Positions 1 to 10,465 are shown, counted from the first letter of the stretch. The stretch is DNA of 64,000 nucleotides from Streptomyces sp. R41 (GCF_041053055.1 NZ_CP163443.1:10275001-10339000), one strand, 5' to 3'. The notes: generated by a model from the letters alone, not told the origin. Made by a program: numbers and translations.

Positions 1-142
1 GAAGCTCTCCGCCGGAATCCGCGACCGGCGCGGACGGCGCCGAGCCGACAGCCACCGGCTGAGCATGGGCCAACCCTGGCGATCCTGCGACCACCGCGAG
101 CAACGCAGCGGCGGCGATCCCTATTCGTGGGACTCGGATCAA
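1..142 (-). CDS. Secreted protein, 5' end only (runs off left edge)
   Basis: The minus strand opens with a TTG codon at 142-140, placed 7 bases after an AAGGAG ribosome binding site. It then encodes a typical export signal: two arginines (residues 3 and 6), a hydrophobic core rich in Ala, Leu and Val, and an AHA-QP signal peptidase I site near residue 28. The next 20 residues are Ala/Ser/Pro/Gly-rich, as in a linker. Only 47 codons are inside the window, so the mature protein and its function cannot be seen. No lipobox cysteine is visible, so it is probably released or wall-associated rather than a lipoprotein. The start choice rests on the strong ribosome binding site and the signal peptide. 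Confidence 0.6.
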   Translation of the reverse strand, partial: MIRVPRIGIAAAALLAVVAGSPGLAHAQPVAVGSAPSAPVADSGGEL

Positions 143-710
143 GGTTCTTCTCCTTCGGTCGGCGTGCTCCCCGTGCGCCCCGGAGACATCCCGGAGCACT
201 CCCCGTCCCACGAGGACGGCAGCCGAGCCCGAGGGGTTGCCTGACGTCACACACGTATCGCCGCCTCAACAGCCGCAGGATCACTGCTTGCTGGAGCGCG
301 CCTCCGTGGGAAAGGACGTACGACCTCGCAGCCGGGCCCCGGGATGAAAATGCGATGCCCCACCCGGGCGGGAGTCCCTACACTCGCCACGAACCGCGCG
401 CCGCAACGACACAGCGGCGCGCGCCGTGACGAGTGAGGGGAGCCGGGCCGTGCGTTACCGCACCGCTGTCGTCGTTCCCCCGTCGCGCTACGAGGTGATC
501 CTCGTGTCTACGTTTGCCCGGTGCCGGCTGCGCGGCCGGAACCGGATGCCCGTGACGAACTCCTGACCTCTGCCTGCTCGGGATCGAGTCGGCCGCACGT
601 GCCATGTCTCGATCCGGTGCGCTGCCCCAGAGGTCTCACCGCTGCCTGACCACAGGCCTTTCGTCCGGGAATTGCGCCGCCCGTTCCGGATCACCGAAAG
701 GCCATGGGCC
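143..710. other. Intergenic region, no gene recognised
   Basis: This stretch separates the divergent secreted-protein gene from the EF-G paralogue. Short open frames occur on both strands, but none shows a recognisable family, a convincing ribosome binding site or conserved motifs. It presumably carries the promoters of both flanking genes. I could not define -35/-10 elements with confidence. Confidence 0.4.
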
Positions 711-2810
711 GTGCGTACCGACCTGCACCGTCATCTCACCAGTCCGCTGACCGCCGTCCGCAACCTGGGCATCCTCGCCCACGTCGACGCCGGCAAGACC
801 ACTGTCACCGAGCGGATCCTGTACCTCACCGGGACCACCCACAAGCGTGGTGAGGTCCACGACGGCACCACCGTCACCGACTTCGACTCCCAGGAGCGCG
901 ATCGTGGAATCACCATCTTCGCCGCGGCCGTGAGCTGCGCCTGGGACGGCCACCGGATCAACCTGATCGACACGCCCGGCCATGTCGACTTCTCCGACGA
1001 GGTGGAGCGCTCGCTGCGGGTCCTCGACGGTGCGATCGCGGTGTTCGACGCCGTGGCGGGCGTCGAGCCGCAGAGCGAGTCGGTGTGGCGGCGGGCCGAC
1101 CGGCACGGCGTGCCGAGGATCGCCTTCGTCAACAAGCTGGACCGCGCCGGTGCCGACCTCGACGTCGCGGTCGAGTCGATTCGGGAGCGGCTCCATCCGG
1201 CCCCGCTGGTCGTCCAGTTGCCGATCGGCACCGAGGACGGCTTCACCGGGGTGGTGGATCTGCTGCGGATGCGGTCGTTGGTCTGGGCCGATGGCAGCGA
1301 CACGGTCGAGGAGGGGCCGGTGCCGGAAGCCCTGCGGGACGAAGCGCACCGTCGGCGCGGGCTACTGCAGGAAGCCGTGGCGGAGCTCCATCCGGTCGCA
1401 CTCGAGGAGTTCTGTGCCCGGTCCACGGTCTCCGCGGCGACACTGACCTCCGCGCTGCGCGACCTGACCCGTACCGGTGAGGGCGTCGTGGTGCTGTGCG
1501 GCTCGGCCTACCGCAACCGCGGGATCGAGCCGCTGCTGGAGGCGGTCGTGGCCTATCTGCCCTCGCCGCTCGACGTGCCGGCCGTACGCGGCACCGGCAG
1601 CGGCGCGGCGCAGGAACGGCTCGCCGACACCGAGGCGCCGTTCGCGGGCCTGGTGTTCAAAGTGAACGCGACCGCCACCGGGCGGCTGACGTATGTGCGG
1701 GTGTACTCGGGAACGATCGACAAGGGAGAGGCGGTGTTGGACGTGGGCGCTCGGCGCACGGAGCGCGTCAGCCGGATTCTGCGGGTCCAGGCCGACCGGT
1801 ACGCGGAGCTGGACCGGGCGGTGGCCGGTGACATCGTCGCGCTGATCGGCCCGAAGTCCGCTCGCGTTGGGGCGACCCTGTGCGCACCCACGGCTCCCTT
1901 GCTGCTCGAACCGCCGGTCGTCGCGGATCCGGTCGTCTCCGTGGCCGTCGAGGCCCGCAGGAGCATCGATACCGACCGCCTGGTGTCGGCGTTGGCACGT
2001 CTGCGAGAGGAGGATCCTTCGCTGACGGTGCGGACGGATCCCGAGACCGGACAGACCGTGCTGTCGGGGATGGGCGAGCTGCACTTGGAGGTGGCGGTCG
2101 AGAAGATCCGGCGCGCCCAGGGGCTGGAGGTCGCCGTCGGTCGGCCGAAGGTGGCCTACCGGGAGACGGTGACCCGAGGGGTGTCGGGGCTCGTGTACCG
2201 GCATGCCAAACAGGACGGAGGCGCCGGTCAGTTCGCCCATGTCGTCCTCGATGTGGAGCCGCTGGAGGCCGACCCGAACAGCGTCGAGGCGAGCGCGACC
2301 GGCTTCGAGTTCCGCTCGGCGGTCATCGGTGGCCGGGTGCCGACGGAGTACGTCCGCGCGGTGGAGGCCGGTTGCAGGGACGCGCTCGCCGAGGGACCGC
2401 TCGGCGGCCACCCGGTGACCGGGCTGCGCGTCACCCTGACCGACGGGGCGACCCATCCGAAGGACTCCTCGGAGATGGCGTTCCGCACGGCCGGCCGACT
2501 CGGGCTCCGCGAAGCACTGCGCGCCGGCGCTATGGAACTCCTGGAACCGGTCGTCGAAGTCACCGTCACCGTGCCCGACGACGCCGTGGGCGGAGTGCTC
2601 GGCGACCTGGCGGCACGGCGTGGCCGGGTCTCGGGATCGCTCACGCGAGCCGGTGCGGCGGTGATCACGGCCACCGTTCCGCTGGCCGAACTGTTCGGCT
2701 ACGCCACGCGGTTGCGCAGCCGGACCCAGGGCCGGGGAGTCTTCACGGCCCGCCCCACCGGATACGCTCCGGCACCGTCCGGGGCGTCCAACGGGACGGC
2801 GTCCTGGTAG
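711..2810 (+). CDS. Elongation factor G paralogue (translational GTPase)
   Basis: A 699-residue translational GTPase. The G domain shows G1 AHVDAGKT (about residues 23-30), RGITI (G2 region), DTPGHVDF (G3) and NKLD (G4). The EF-G-type insert and the domain II-V region follow. Overall length and the CGSAYRNRGIEPLLEAVVAYLPSP block resemble EF-G more than ribosomal-protection proteins such as TetM or OtrA, which are shorter. Streptomycetes usually carry a second EF-G gene away from the str operon, and this one stands alone with no rpsL, rpsG or tuf nearby. I chose GTG 711 because GAAAGG lies 9 bases upstream. An in-frame earlier start at 672 has no ribosome binding site. Possible roles are a specialised translocase, ribosome recycling or drug tolerance, none of which can be decided from sequence. 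Confidence 0.85.
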   Translation: MRTDLHRHLTSPLTAVRNLGILAHVDAGKTTVTERILYLTGTTHKRGEVHDGTTVTDFDSQERDRGITIFAAAVSCAWDGHRINLIDTPGHVDFSDEVERSLRVLDGAIAVFDAVAGVEPQSESVWRRADRHGVPRIAFVNKLDRAGADLDVAVESIRERLHPAPLVVQLPIGTEDGFTGVVDLLRMRSLVWADGSDTVEEGPVPEALRDEAHRRRGLLQEAVAELHPVALEEFCARSTVSAATLTSALRDLTRTGEGVVVLCGSAYRNRGIEPLLEAVVAYLPSPLDVPAVRGTGSGAAQERLADTEAPFAGLVFKVNATATGRLTYVRVYSGTIDKGEAVLDVGARRTERVSRILRVQADRYAELDRAVAGDIVALIGPKSARVGATLCAPTAPLLLEPPVVADPVVSVAVEARRSIDTDRLVSALARLREEDPSLTVRTDPETGQTVLSGMGELHLEVAVEKIRRAQGLEVAVGRPKVAYRETVTRGVSGLVYRHAKQDGGAGQFAHVVLDVEPLEADPNSVEASATGFEFRSAVIGGRVPTEYVRAVEAGCRDALAEGPLGGHPVTGLRVTLTDGATHPKDSSEMAFRTAGRLGLREALRAGAMELLEPVVEVTVTVPDDAVGGVLGDLAARRGRVSGSLTRAGAAVITATVPLAELFGYATRLRSRTQGRGVFTARPTGYAPAPSGASNGTASW

Positions 2811-2852
2811 GCCCGAGGACGACTGGGACGGCGTCCGGGTAGGCCCGAGGAC
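2793..2852. repeat. 28-bp direct repeat across the EF-G paralogue stop codon
   Basis: Two copies of a 28-base unit lie at 2793-2820 and 2825-2852 (period 32) and differ at one base. The first copy contains the last codons and TAG stop of the EF-G paralogue. The second is just downstream, so it looks like a local duplication of the gene end. Confidence 0.8.
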
Positions 2853-2865
2853 TCCCAAGCTCAAC

Positions 2866-2900
2866 GGCCGGCCCCGCTCGAAACCTGAGCGGGGCCGGCC
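2866..2900. terminator. Hairpin terminator after the EF-G paralogue
   Basis: A perfect 14-bp GC-rich stem (2866-2879 with 2887-2900) has a 7-base loop and sits 56 bases after the EF-G stop. There is no U-tract, as is common for Streptomyces terminators. It can also serve the convergent gene ending at 3066. Confidence 0.8.
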
Positions 2901-3065
2901 CGGCCGCACCATGCCCGTGCTCGGAGGCAGGCCGGCGGACGTGGCTCAAGCTCCACGCGTCCACGGACAAGCGAGCCCCGAGGCGTTGGCATCGGACACC
3001 CTCGACGCCCTGACTCTCCCACGCGCTCGAGCCAGTGCTCTCGCCGGACAAGCTGAGCCTCGGGA

Positions 3066-4166
3066 TCACTTGGAGCGCGCTCTGATGCTGTCCGCGACCC
3101 GCTGAAACGTCTTCGTCAGCTGGTGCCGCGCGTGCCCGTCGTACTGACGGGGTTCCGTGCGTGCGGAGGGATCCGTGCCCTGGAAGTCCTTGATCTCGGC
3201 CAACGCGGCGTGAGCGAGGTCGGCTGCCTCGCGGTACCGGTCGCGCGACTTGGTCATGGCGTCGAGCGCTTCGGCGTAGGCACTCACGAGCGCGCGTGCG
3301 TGGGCGAGTTCTTCCTCGAGAGTCAGCAGATGCCAGTTCTGCCGGAGAGCGGTGAAGGCCTCTTCCGCTGCCTCCGGCAGAGGCCAGGGCAGCGCGGCGT
3401 ACCGTACGACCTTGTCCAGGAGCTCCGTCGGCTCCGAGCCGTCGAGGAACACGCTGCGCACCGTGAAGTCCTGCTCCTCGTAACCCAGTCGGGCAGGAGT
3501 GCCGGGCAGAATCACGGCGCCGCCCCGGGGCACCCGAACGCCCAAGTCGTACAGCGCCCAGTTGACGGCCTGGAGTTGCTCAGGTGCGGCGCGGTGTTCC
3601 ACGACGCGGTGCCGCAGTGCGGGCGGTAGCAGGCGCGCCAGCGGGAGGCGACCGCGCTGGTCGGGAGTCATCGCCTCGTGGACGACGATGTTGATGCTCC
3701 AGCTGTGCCGCCCGGCGTCCTTGAGCAGACGCCGGAGGGCCTTGTCGTCCTGTGGCAGCCGGTTGACGTCCTGCAGACGAAGGCCGGCGACGATGTCGTG
3801 GTCCCAGGAAATATCGCTCTTCTCGGGCCAGAACATGGTCGCGGGGGAGGGCCACGCGGGGTCCCAGGGCCGCTCCGCCTCGGCCGCCAGAGTCCAGCGC
3901 CGCTCTCCGTCCACGTGGTCGCGCCCGTCGGTGGCGAGCCGTGCCCGCACCGTGACGGCCTCGTCGACGAGCCACCGGGCCTCGAATATGTGGCCGTCGG
4001 CTTCCGTGGAGTTCTCCGTCTCCAGGAAGTCGTGGATCGTTTCCTCGGCCTTGAGCTTGCGCAGGTTCTCCCGTAGGGCCTGTTGCGGGGCGGGCCCGGC
4101 GTGACGCCCGCCGGCCAGCCAGAGGGTTTCGGGGGCCGTAGCGCGGACGGTGGGGGACTTCGACAT
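3066..4166 (-). CDS. Unrecognised 366-aa protein
   Basis: I do not recognise this family. The 366-residue product has no signal peptide or membrane segment. It is rich in charged residues, with a middle part carrying many Trp and His residues and a C-terminal third (about 260-345) that looks helical, with Ala/Leu/Glu heptad-like spacing suggesting a coiled coil. A YEEQDFTVRSVFLDG stretch near residue 220 is the most distinctive block. Codon use is typical of the genome and the frame is long and uninterrupted, so I take it as real. It stands alone, convergent with the EF-G paralogue across the hairpin at 2866-2900. ATG 4166 is the first start after the upstream intergenic region. No strong ribosome binding site is visible. 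Confidence 0.6.
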   Translation of the reverse strand: MSKSPTVRATAPETLWLAGGRHAGPAPQQALRENLRKLKAEETIHDFLETENSTEADGHIFEARWLVDEAVTVRARLATDGRDHVDGERRWTLAAEAERPWDPAWPSPATMFWPEKSDISWDHDIVAGLRLQDVNRLPQDDKALRRLLKDAGRHSWSINIVVHEAMTPDQRGRLPLARLLPPALRHRVVEHRAAPEQLQAVNWALYDLGVRVPRGGAVILPGTPARLGYEEQDFTVRSVFLDGSEPTELLDKVVRYAALPWPLPEAAEEAFTALRQNWHLLTLEEELAHARALVSAYAEALDAMTKSRDRYREAADLAHAALAEIKDFQGTDPSARTEPRQYDGHARHQLTKTFQRVADSIRARSK

Positions 4167-4326
4167 GGGTCACTTTGCATCTGGAGGGCGGCGTGCGTGT
4201 GTCCCAGTATGGTCAGTCCTGCTCGCGGGCCTGGAGGCGAGGTCAGCAGAGATCACAGACCTCCCCTCTCGGGTGGCTATGGGTTGATTTATGCATTTCC
4301 CATGGGTGATTTGTTCCGTTGCCCAT

Positions 4327-4393
4327 GGATGGCCGGTCCAGGTGCCTACGGATGGCCGGACGGGTGCCTGTGGATGACCGGACGAGGACCCGT
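4327..4393. repeat. Three imperfect 22-23 bp tandem repeats
   Basis: Copies at 4327-4349, 4350-4371 and 4372-4393 share the core GGATGRCCGG followed by a GGTGCC-like or GGACCC segment. They lie in the 352-bp gap (4167-4518) between two unrecognised divergent genes. I see no other structure in that gap apart from a few CCCATGG motifs just upstream. Confidence 0.6.
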
Positions 4394-4518
4394 CTTCTTG
4401 AACGTCCAGCGTCCGCTCGCGTAGTCCTGCCGGAAGCCCTGAGCGGCGGCGGACGCGAAATCCCATCATTCTGGATGCAGATGCGATCACGTCGCCGACA
4501 TCGGGGAAGTCGAATCCC

Positions 4519-4950
4519 ATGAGCGAATCAGAGCTTTCGCCGGAAGGCCGGCCCGTGGACCAGTACCTCGACCTGCTCCGCCTCCGCATGGCCCCAGCGG
4601 ACTTCGCGTTGCTGCGCCGCATGGTCGACCCCGTACTCGAAGCGATCCAGGAGCAGCGCGCGGGGCCGATCGAGCTGAGCCTGGAAGGCGCGGACGCGGA
4701 CAGCGTCTCGCAGGAGGTGCGCGACGAGGCGTCCCTCGTCGTCGCGGTCGCCGTAACGGGACGCCTGGACAATCAGATCGTCGAGATCGAGACCGAAGAG
4801 ACCGGGCCCGTCAGGGTCGTCACGGATTCGGGCACCGCGGCCGATCCCGCCCGGTGCCAGGAGATCGCCGATTTCATCGGTGAACGGCACCGCCAGGACG
4901 AGGAGCTGCGCGGCATCGCGGAAGTGAGTGGCCTGCCCACCGATGTCTGA
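4519..4950 (+). CDS. Hypothetical acidic protein, 143 aa
   Basis: A small acidic, soluble protein with no signal peptide, membrane segment or cysteine motif that I recognise. The N-terminal half is helical in character (DQYLDLLRLRMAPADFALLRRMV) and the centre has alternating hydrophobics (ASLVVAVAVTGRLDNQIVEIE) suggesting beta strands. The frame is uninterrupted and has the expected high third-position GC. The start at ATG 4519 lacks a clear ribosome binding site, although GGGGAAG lies about 10 bases upstream. It precedes the glycerol genes by about 220 bases with its own gap, so a shared operon is not indicated. Function unknown. Confidence 0.5.
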   Translation: MSESELSPEGRPVDQYLDLLRLRMAPADFALLRRMVDPVLEAIQEQRAGPIELSLEGADADSVSQEVRDEASLVVAVAVTGRLDNQIVEIETEETGPVRVVTDSGTAADPARCQEIADFIGERHRQDEELRGIAEVSGLPTDV

Positions 4951-5168
4951 CGCCCGCCACCGTGCCGGGTCGGGCAGTCGGGAACGTCGGCGTCGCGGCG
5001 TACAACGCACGCACGGGCGGGGTGCTCGGCCTGCGGATCGTCGGCTAAAACCGCCCTAAAGGGTGATATTCCGCTTCTTATGCGCTTGTTTCTAGATCGT
5101 CCTATGCTGATGTCCGGAGGACTCGGGGACTCAACGCTGGTCCTGAGCCGGCGGGAAAGCGGGCTTCC

Positions 5169-6014
5169 ATGGCTGAGCGACTCAAAAGGCTGGGGCTCAT
5201 CGGCGAGGTGTCTGCCGAATTCCTCGGCACCATGATTCTCATCCTCTTCGGTGTCGGCGTGGTGGCCCAAGTGGTCGCCGGTGGAGCCCTCACGACGCCA
5301 CCCGGTGGCCTCGGCAACCACGACAGCATCGCCTGGGCGTGGGGTATCGGTGTCACCATGGGCGTCTATGTCGCAGCACGGCTGAGCGGTGCGCATCTCA
5401 ATCCCGCGGTGACCGTCGCCCTGGCCACGTTCAAGGGGTTCCCCTGGCGCAAAGTGGTGCCCTACGTGCTGGCCCAGACGGCCGGCGCCTTCGTGGCGGC
5501 TCTCATCGTGCGCTGGAACTACACCGAGGCGCTGGCGAAGGCAGACCCCGGACACACCATCAAGACACAGTTCGTGTTCTCGACGCTCCCCGCCAACGGC
5601 AATACGAACCTGCCGGTCTACGAGTGGGGCGCGTTTCGTGACCAGGTCATCGGCACGGCGATTCTGCTGCTGCTGATCCTGGCGATCACGGACCTGCTCA
5701 ACACGCCCCCCGGCGCCAACATGGCCCCGTTCATCATCGGCCTGGTCGTCGTGGGGATCGGCATGGCATGGGGCACCCTCGCGGGCTACGCGATCAACCC
5801 GGCACGTGACTTCGGTCCCCGGCTGGCCAGTTTCATCACGGGGTACGGCGGAGCATGGCGAGATCAGTACGGGAACCTCTACTACTGGGTGCCGATCGTC
5901 GGTCCGCTGATCGGTGGTGTGCTCGGCGCCGGCCTGTACAAGCTCTTCATCGGTCGGTTCCTGCCCACGGCAGAGCCCGAGCCCCCCGGACGTGTCCCCG
6001 CCCCCGAGGACTGA
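5169..6014 (+). CDS. glpF: Glycerol facilitator, MIP/aquaporin family
   Basis: A 281-residue, six-helix major intrinsic protein. Both half-helix NPA boxes are present: HLNPAVT in the first repeat and INPARDFGPR in the second. Asp after the second NPAR is the hallmark of glycerol-conducting members rather than water-only aquaporins. It would let glycerol cross the cytoplasmic membrane. The stop is 24 bases before the glycerol kinase start, so the two form an operon for glycerol uptake and trapping. Unlike the classical Streptomyces gyl operon, no IclR-type regulator is next to it and no glycerol-3-phosphate dehydrogenase follows. ATG 5169 begins directly before the first helix. The upstream GCGGG is only a weak ribosome binding site. 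Confidence 0.92.
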   Translation: MAERLKRLGLIGEVSAEFLGTMILILFGVGVVAQVVAGGALTTPPGGLGNHDSIAWAWGIGVTMGVYVAARLSGAHLNPAVTVALATFKGFPWRKVVPYVLAQTAGAFVAALIVRWNYTEALAKADPGHTIKTQFVFSTLPANGNTNLPVYEWGAFRDQVIGTAILLLLILAITDLLNTPPGANMAPFIIGLVVVGIGMAWGTLAGYAINPARDFGPRLASFITGYGGAWRDQYGNLYYWVPIVGPLIGGVLGAGLYKLFIGRFLPTAEPEPPGRVPAPED

Positions 6015-6038
6015 CACCCACCAGAGAGGCGAGACGCC

Positions 6039-7556
<1,518 letters not shown>

Positions 7557-7573
7557 ACCGGTCGAAGGTCCTC

Positions 7574-7612
7574 CATGGGAAGGTCCTCCGGTGACCGGAG
7601 GACCTTCCCATG
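7574..7612. terminator. Bidirectional terminator between glpK and the SpoIIE gene
   Basis: A nearly perfect palindrome: about 17-18 bp of paired stem (7574-7592 with 7594-7612) around a very short loop. It starts 17 bases after the glpK stop and lies just before the convergent phosphatase ends at 7636. Confidence 0.9.
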
Positions 7613-7635
7613 TGCGCGTTCTTGTGGGGAGGGGG

Positions 7636-8841
7636 TCAGCCCTCTGTGGGTAGGGCGGGTCCCTTGGAGAGCCGGTGGTGGCCGTCGGCAGGGCGGGTGA
7701 AGTGCGGTCGGTGGAGGTGGTGGGAGGCGGTGCGTTCGATGATCAGGAGGGCGGCGTCGTCGGCGGGTTGGTCGCCGACGTGGGCGAGCAGGTCGTCGTG
7801 AATGTGGTGCAGCAGGGTGTCGGGGCTGGAGGTGGGGAAGGAGGCGACCCGGTCGGCGAGAGGGTAGAAGGCACCCGCCGGTGAGCGCGCTTCGATGACG
7901 CCGTCGGTGTAGAGCAGCAGGATGTCGCCGCATTCGAAGGTGAACGGGTCGGGCCGGTGGCTTGATGCGGGCAGTGCGCACATGCCCAGCGGGGGTATGG
8001 GGTGGCGGGCCTGCAGGACCGTGACCTTGCCATCGTGCAGCAGCAGGGGCGGTGGATGGCCGCAGTTGATCAACTCGATTGGTGAGTCGTCGTCGGGGAT
8101 GTCCAGTACGAGCGCGGTGATGAAGTGTTCGCCGGGGTCGTTCCTGGTATCGGCCACGTCCTCCAGATCGCGGCACACGCTCACCTCCAGAGCCGCCGTG
8201 AGCTCGGGCAACGTGGCGTACCGATGGGCACCCTCTCGAAACGCGCCCAGCACGACCGATGCCTCACCGATCGAGGCCAGGCCCTTGCCGCGCACGTCTC
8301 CGATGATCACCCGGGTGGAGGCATCCTCGGAGCGGGCGACCGCGAACAGGTCGCCTCCGATCTGGGTCTCGTCCTCGGCGGCCAGATACAGCCAGGCCAC
8401 CCGCAACGGTCCGATCCGGCGGGGCGGAGGCCGCAGCAGAACCCGCTGCGCCGTCTCGGCGACCGATCGTGCGCGGCTCAGCTCCCGAGCACGCCGCTCC
8501 TGTACGTAGCAGACGAAAACCACCAGTGACGAGAGCACGAAAAGGGCGATGATCTGCGAGATGTGGTTGGTCGTCGTCAGCCCGCCGTGCAACACCGCGA
8601 TGAATGCCTGGGCAGCCACCGCCAGAGCCCCCACCGCAGCGGTCAGCCGTGGCCCGGAGAAGGAGGCGGTGAGCGCGGGGGCGATCACCAGCAACGGCCC
8701 GAGATGGACATCGGCAGGAGAGCGGATGTCCACCACGGTGATCACTACGATCAGCGCGAGCGGAATCGCCACCAGCCCGCGGCCCGACGACTGCTCCACG
8801 AGGCGGTCCACTGACACACGCCGGACGCCCACATCTCCCAT
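7636..8841 (-). CDS. Membrane SpoIIE-type PP2C phosphatase (short form)
   Basis: A 401-residue protein. The N-terminal quarter has about four membrane helices (residues 25-120). A short coiled linker (QERRARELSRARSVAETAQRVLLR) follows, then a SpoIIE/PP2C domain with the metal-binding motifs GGDLFAV and GDVRGKG, NCGHPPPLL, LLLYTDGVIEAR and a final DDAALL. Enzymes of this class dephosphorylate anti-anti-sigma proteins in partner-switching pathways. I start at ATG 8841 (AGGGG five bases upstream) rather than at earlier in-frame codons, because the paralogue at 31920-33194 aligns from this point. It is one of five such phosphatases in 26 kb and is closest to the genes at 24547 and 31920. Confidence 0.88.
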   Translation of the reverse strand: MGDVGVRRVSVDRLVEQSSGRGLVAIPLALIVVITVVDIRSPADVHLGPLLVIAPALTASFSGPRLTAAVGALAVAAQAFIAVLHGGLTTTNHISQIIALFVLSSLVVFVCYVQERRARELSRARSVAETAQRVLLRPPPRRIGPLRVAWLYLAAEDETQIGGDLFAVARSEDASTRVIIGDVRGKGLASIGEASVVLGAFREGAHRYATLPELTAALEVSVCRDLEDVADTRNDPGEHFITALVLDIPDDDSPIELINCGHPPPLLLHDGKVTVLQARHPIPPLGMCALPASSHRPDPFTFECGDILLLYTDGVIEARSPAGAFYPLADRVASFPTSSPDTLLHHIHDDLLAHVGDQPADDAALLIIERTASHHLHRPHFTRPADGHHRLSKGPALPTEG

Positions 8842-8987
8842 ATTGCCCCTGGTACCCGGGCGCCCGCTCCCCGGCGTCCACGCGATGGCGTGGTCGGCTG
8901 GTGAGCGGGGGGCTGCCGGCTGACATCTCGTGGCCATCGCGCATAAGACCCACCGCGGCTGTGCAGGTGCCCGCCTCGCTCCGGCCG

Positions 8988-9540
8988 TCAGCCGGCCTGC
9001 GGACGGCCGAGCGCTTCGGTCCCATCGCGGATCGCCTCGGCCGTCGTCCGGGCGTGTACGCCGACCACGCTCAGATGAGTGCCGGGGACGTCCACCGTGT
9101 CGTGGGGTCGAGGCCAGGACGACCACGACGACCAGTGCTCCGGTCTTTGCGGCAGCGGCTGCGTGGTGCGCACCAGCAGGGTGGGAACCTCGGTCGGTTC
9201 AGGCTGCCGGCCCCGGAACGTCCGGGGTACGCGCCCAGCGTCAGCAGCGTCCGGTCGTCCACCATGGTGGCGAACCGCTCACCCACCGCCAGCGGGATCC
9301 GGGCGGGCAGGGCCGGCAGCGACGGCTCGGCTTCCCGGTCCGGGGTGATGCGATAAGCGTCCACCAGGACGATTCCGGCCGGAGGAGCGCCCTCGGCCGC
9401 CAGAGGCGTCGTGACCGCGTGCGCGGCCGCACCGCCCATGGAGTGGTCACGACGACGTACGGGCGGTCGCCGAGATGGCGCCGCACGGTCCGCGCCGGCG
9501 AGGGAGCCGGTGCCGGAGCAGGCTGGTTCACGTCCAGGGC
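8988..9540 (-). pseudogene. Decayed type I polyketide synthase thioesterase domain
   Basis: Read across three frames on the minus strand, this encodes the C-terminal thioesterase of a modular polyketide synthase. The pieces are RRHLGDRPYVVV, then (frame change near 9440) DHSMGGAAAHAV with the nucleophile elbow GHSMGG altered to DHSMGG, then GIVLVDAYR and MVDDRTLLTLGAY. After a second frame change near 9220 comes PTEVPTLLVRTTQPLP, and finally PGTHLSVVGVHA with the catalytic His, ending at the TCA (TGA) at 8990-8988. Two frameshifts and no upstream PKS modules mean it is inactive. Homology stops just short of the DUF2071 gene start at 9581. The family assignment is from motif recognition only. 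Confidence 0.75.
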
Positions 9541-9580
9541 CGCGGTCGACGGTCGGCATACGCCGGTCTGGGATGCTGGT

Positions 9581-10348
9581 GTGGTGTCGACCACCGCGCG
9601 GATATCCGAGCCCGTCACCCCGGACGCCCCCACGGCCTTGAAGCGGCCGTTGCTCACTCAGCAGTGGCTCGATCTCGCCTTCGTCCACTGGGCTGTCGAC
9701 CCGGCCGATGTCGCCGGGCTGTTGCCGGACGGAACCGTCCCCGACGTGCTCGACGGGATCACCTACGTCGGCCTGGTCGCTTTCCGGATGCACCGGGTCG
9801 GCTGGCTCGGGTCGCCGGGGGTGCCGTATCTGGGCACGTTCCCGGAGACGAACGTGCGCCTGTACTCCGTGGACGCACATGGCCGGCGCGGCGTGGTCTT
9901 CCGGTCGATGGACGCCGCCAGGCTCGTGCCCGTAGTGATGGGAAGGGCCGGCTTCCGGCTTCCGTACGTGTGGTCCCGCATGGCCGTCCATGCCGACGAC
10001 GACCTCATCACCTACACCAGCTCCCGGCGCTGGCCCGGGCCGCGCGGCGCGTACAGCCGGATCGTCGTGCGCCGGGGTGAACCGGTAGCGGAACCCACCG
10101 AGTTGGAGCACTTCCTGACCGCCCGCTGGGGCATGCACAACACGTTCTTCGGCGACACCGGATATCTGCCGAACGAGCATCCGCGCTGGCCGCTGCACCG
10201 CGCGGAGCTCCTCGCGTGCGAGGAGAACCTGCTCGCAGCGGCCGACATGCCCACGCCGCTGGGCGAACCGGTCAGCGTCCTGTACTCACCGGGCGTCCCG
10301 GTCCGGCTCGGGCGTCCGGCCCGGCCGGGTGGCATCCCGACCCCCTGA
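9581..10348 (+). CDS. DUF2071 (YqjF-like) protein
   Basis: A 255-residue soluble protein of the DUF2071 family: KRPLLTQQWLDLAFVHWAVDP at the start, then YVGLVAFRM, ETNVRLYSVD, GVVFRSMDAARL, the FLTARWGMH block and a C-terminal VSVLYSPGVPVRLGRP. The family is widespread and has no proven biochemical activity. The open frame continues far upstream, but that part overlaps the thioesterase remnant on the other strand and has no family similarity. I therefore place the start at GTG 9581 (GTG 9584 is also possible), just before the conserved N-terminus. The ribosome binding site is weak. It is convergent with the GH5 gene and separated from it by two hairpins. Confidence 0.82.
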   Translation: MVSTTARISEPVTPDAPTALKRPLLTQQWLDLAFVHWAVDPADVAGLLPDGTVPDVLDGITYVGLVAFRMHRVGWLGSPGVPYLGTFPETNVRLYSVDAHGRRGVVFRSMDAARLVPVVMGRAGFRLPYVWSRMAVHADDDLITYTSSRRWPGPRGAYSRIVVRRGEPVAEPTELEHFLTARWGMHNTFFGDTGYLPNEHPRWPLHRAELLACEENLLAAADMPTPLGEPVSVLYSPGVPVRLGRPARPGGIPTP

Positions 10349-10465
10349 GCGCGCCGACCCCGGGTCCTTCTGGAGCCTGAGAGGGCCCTGGGCCAAGCTC
10401 TTCGATCACGTCAGGGCAAATCCCCAAGTGGCCTTTGAACACGTGCCGGAGGCGACGGCACCACC

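Noticed and set aside
672..2810. Tetracycline-resistance (TetM/OtrA-type) assignment for the translational GTPase
   Set aside because: Length, the G-domain insert and the sequence after NKLD fit EF-G better. A resistance function cannot be excluded but is not supported.
8930..9580. N-terminal extension of the DUF2071 open frame
   Set aside because: It overlaps the thioesterase remnant on the other strand, has a shadow-like composition and lacks similarity to the family.
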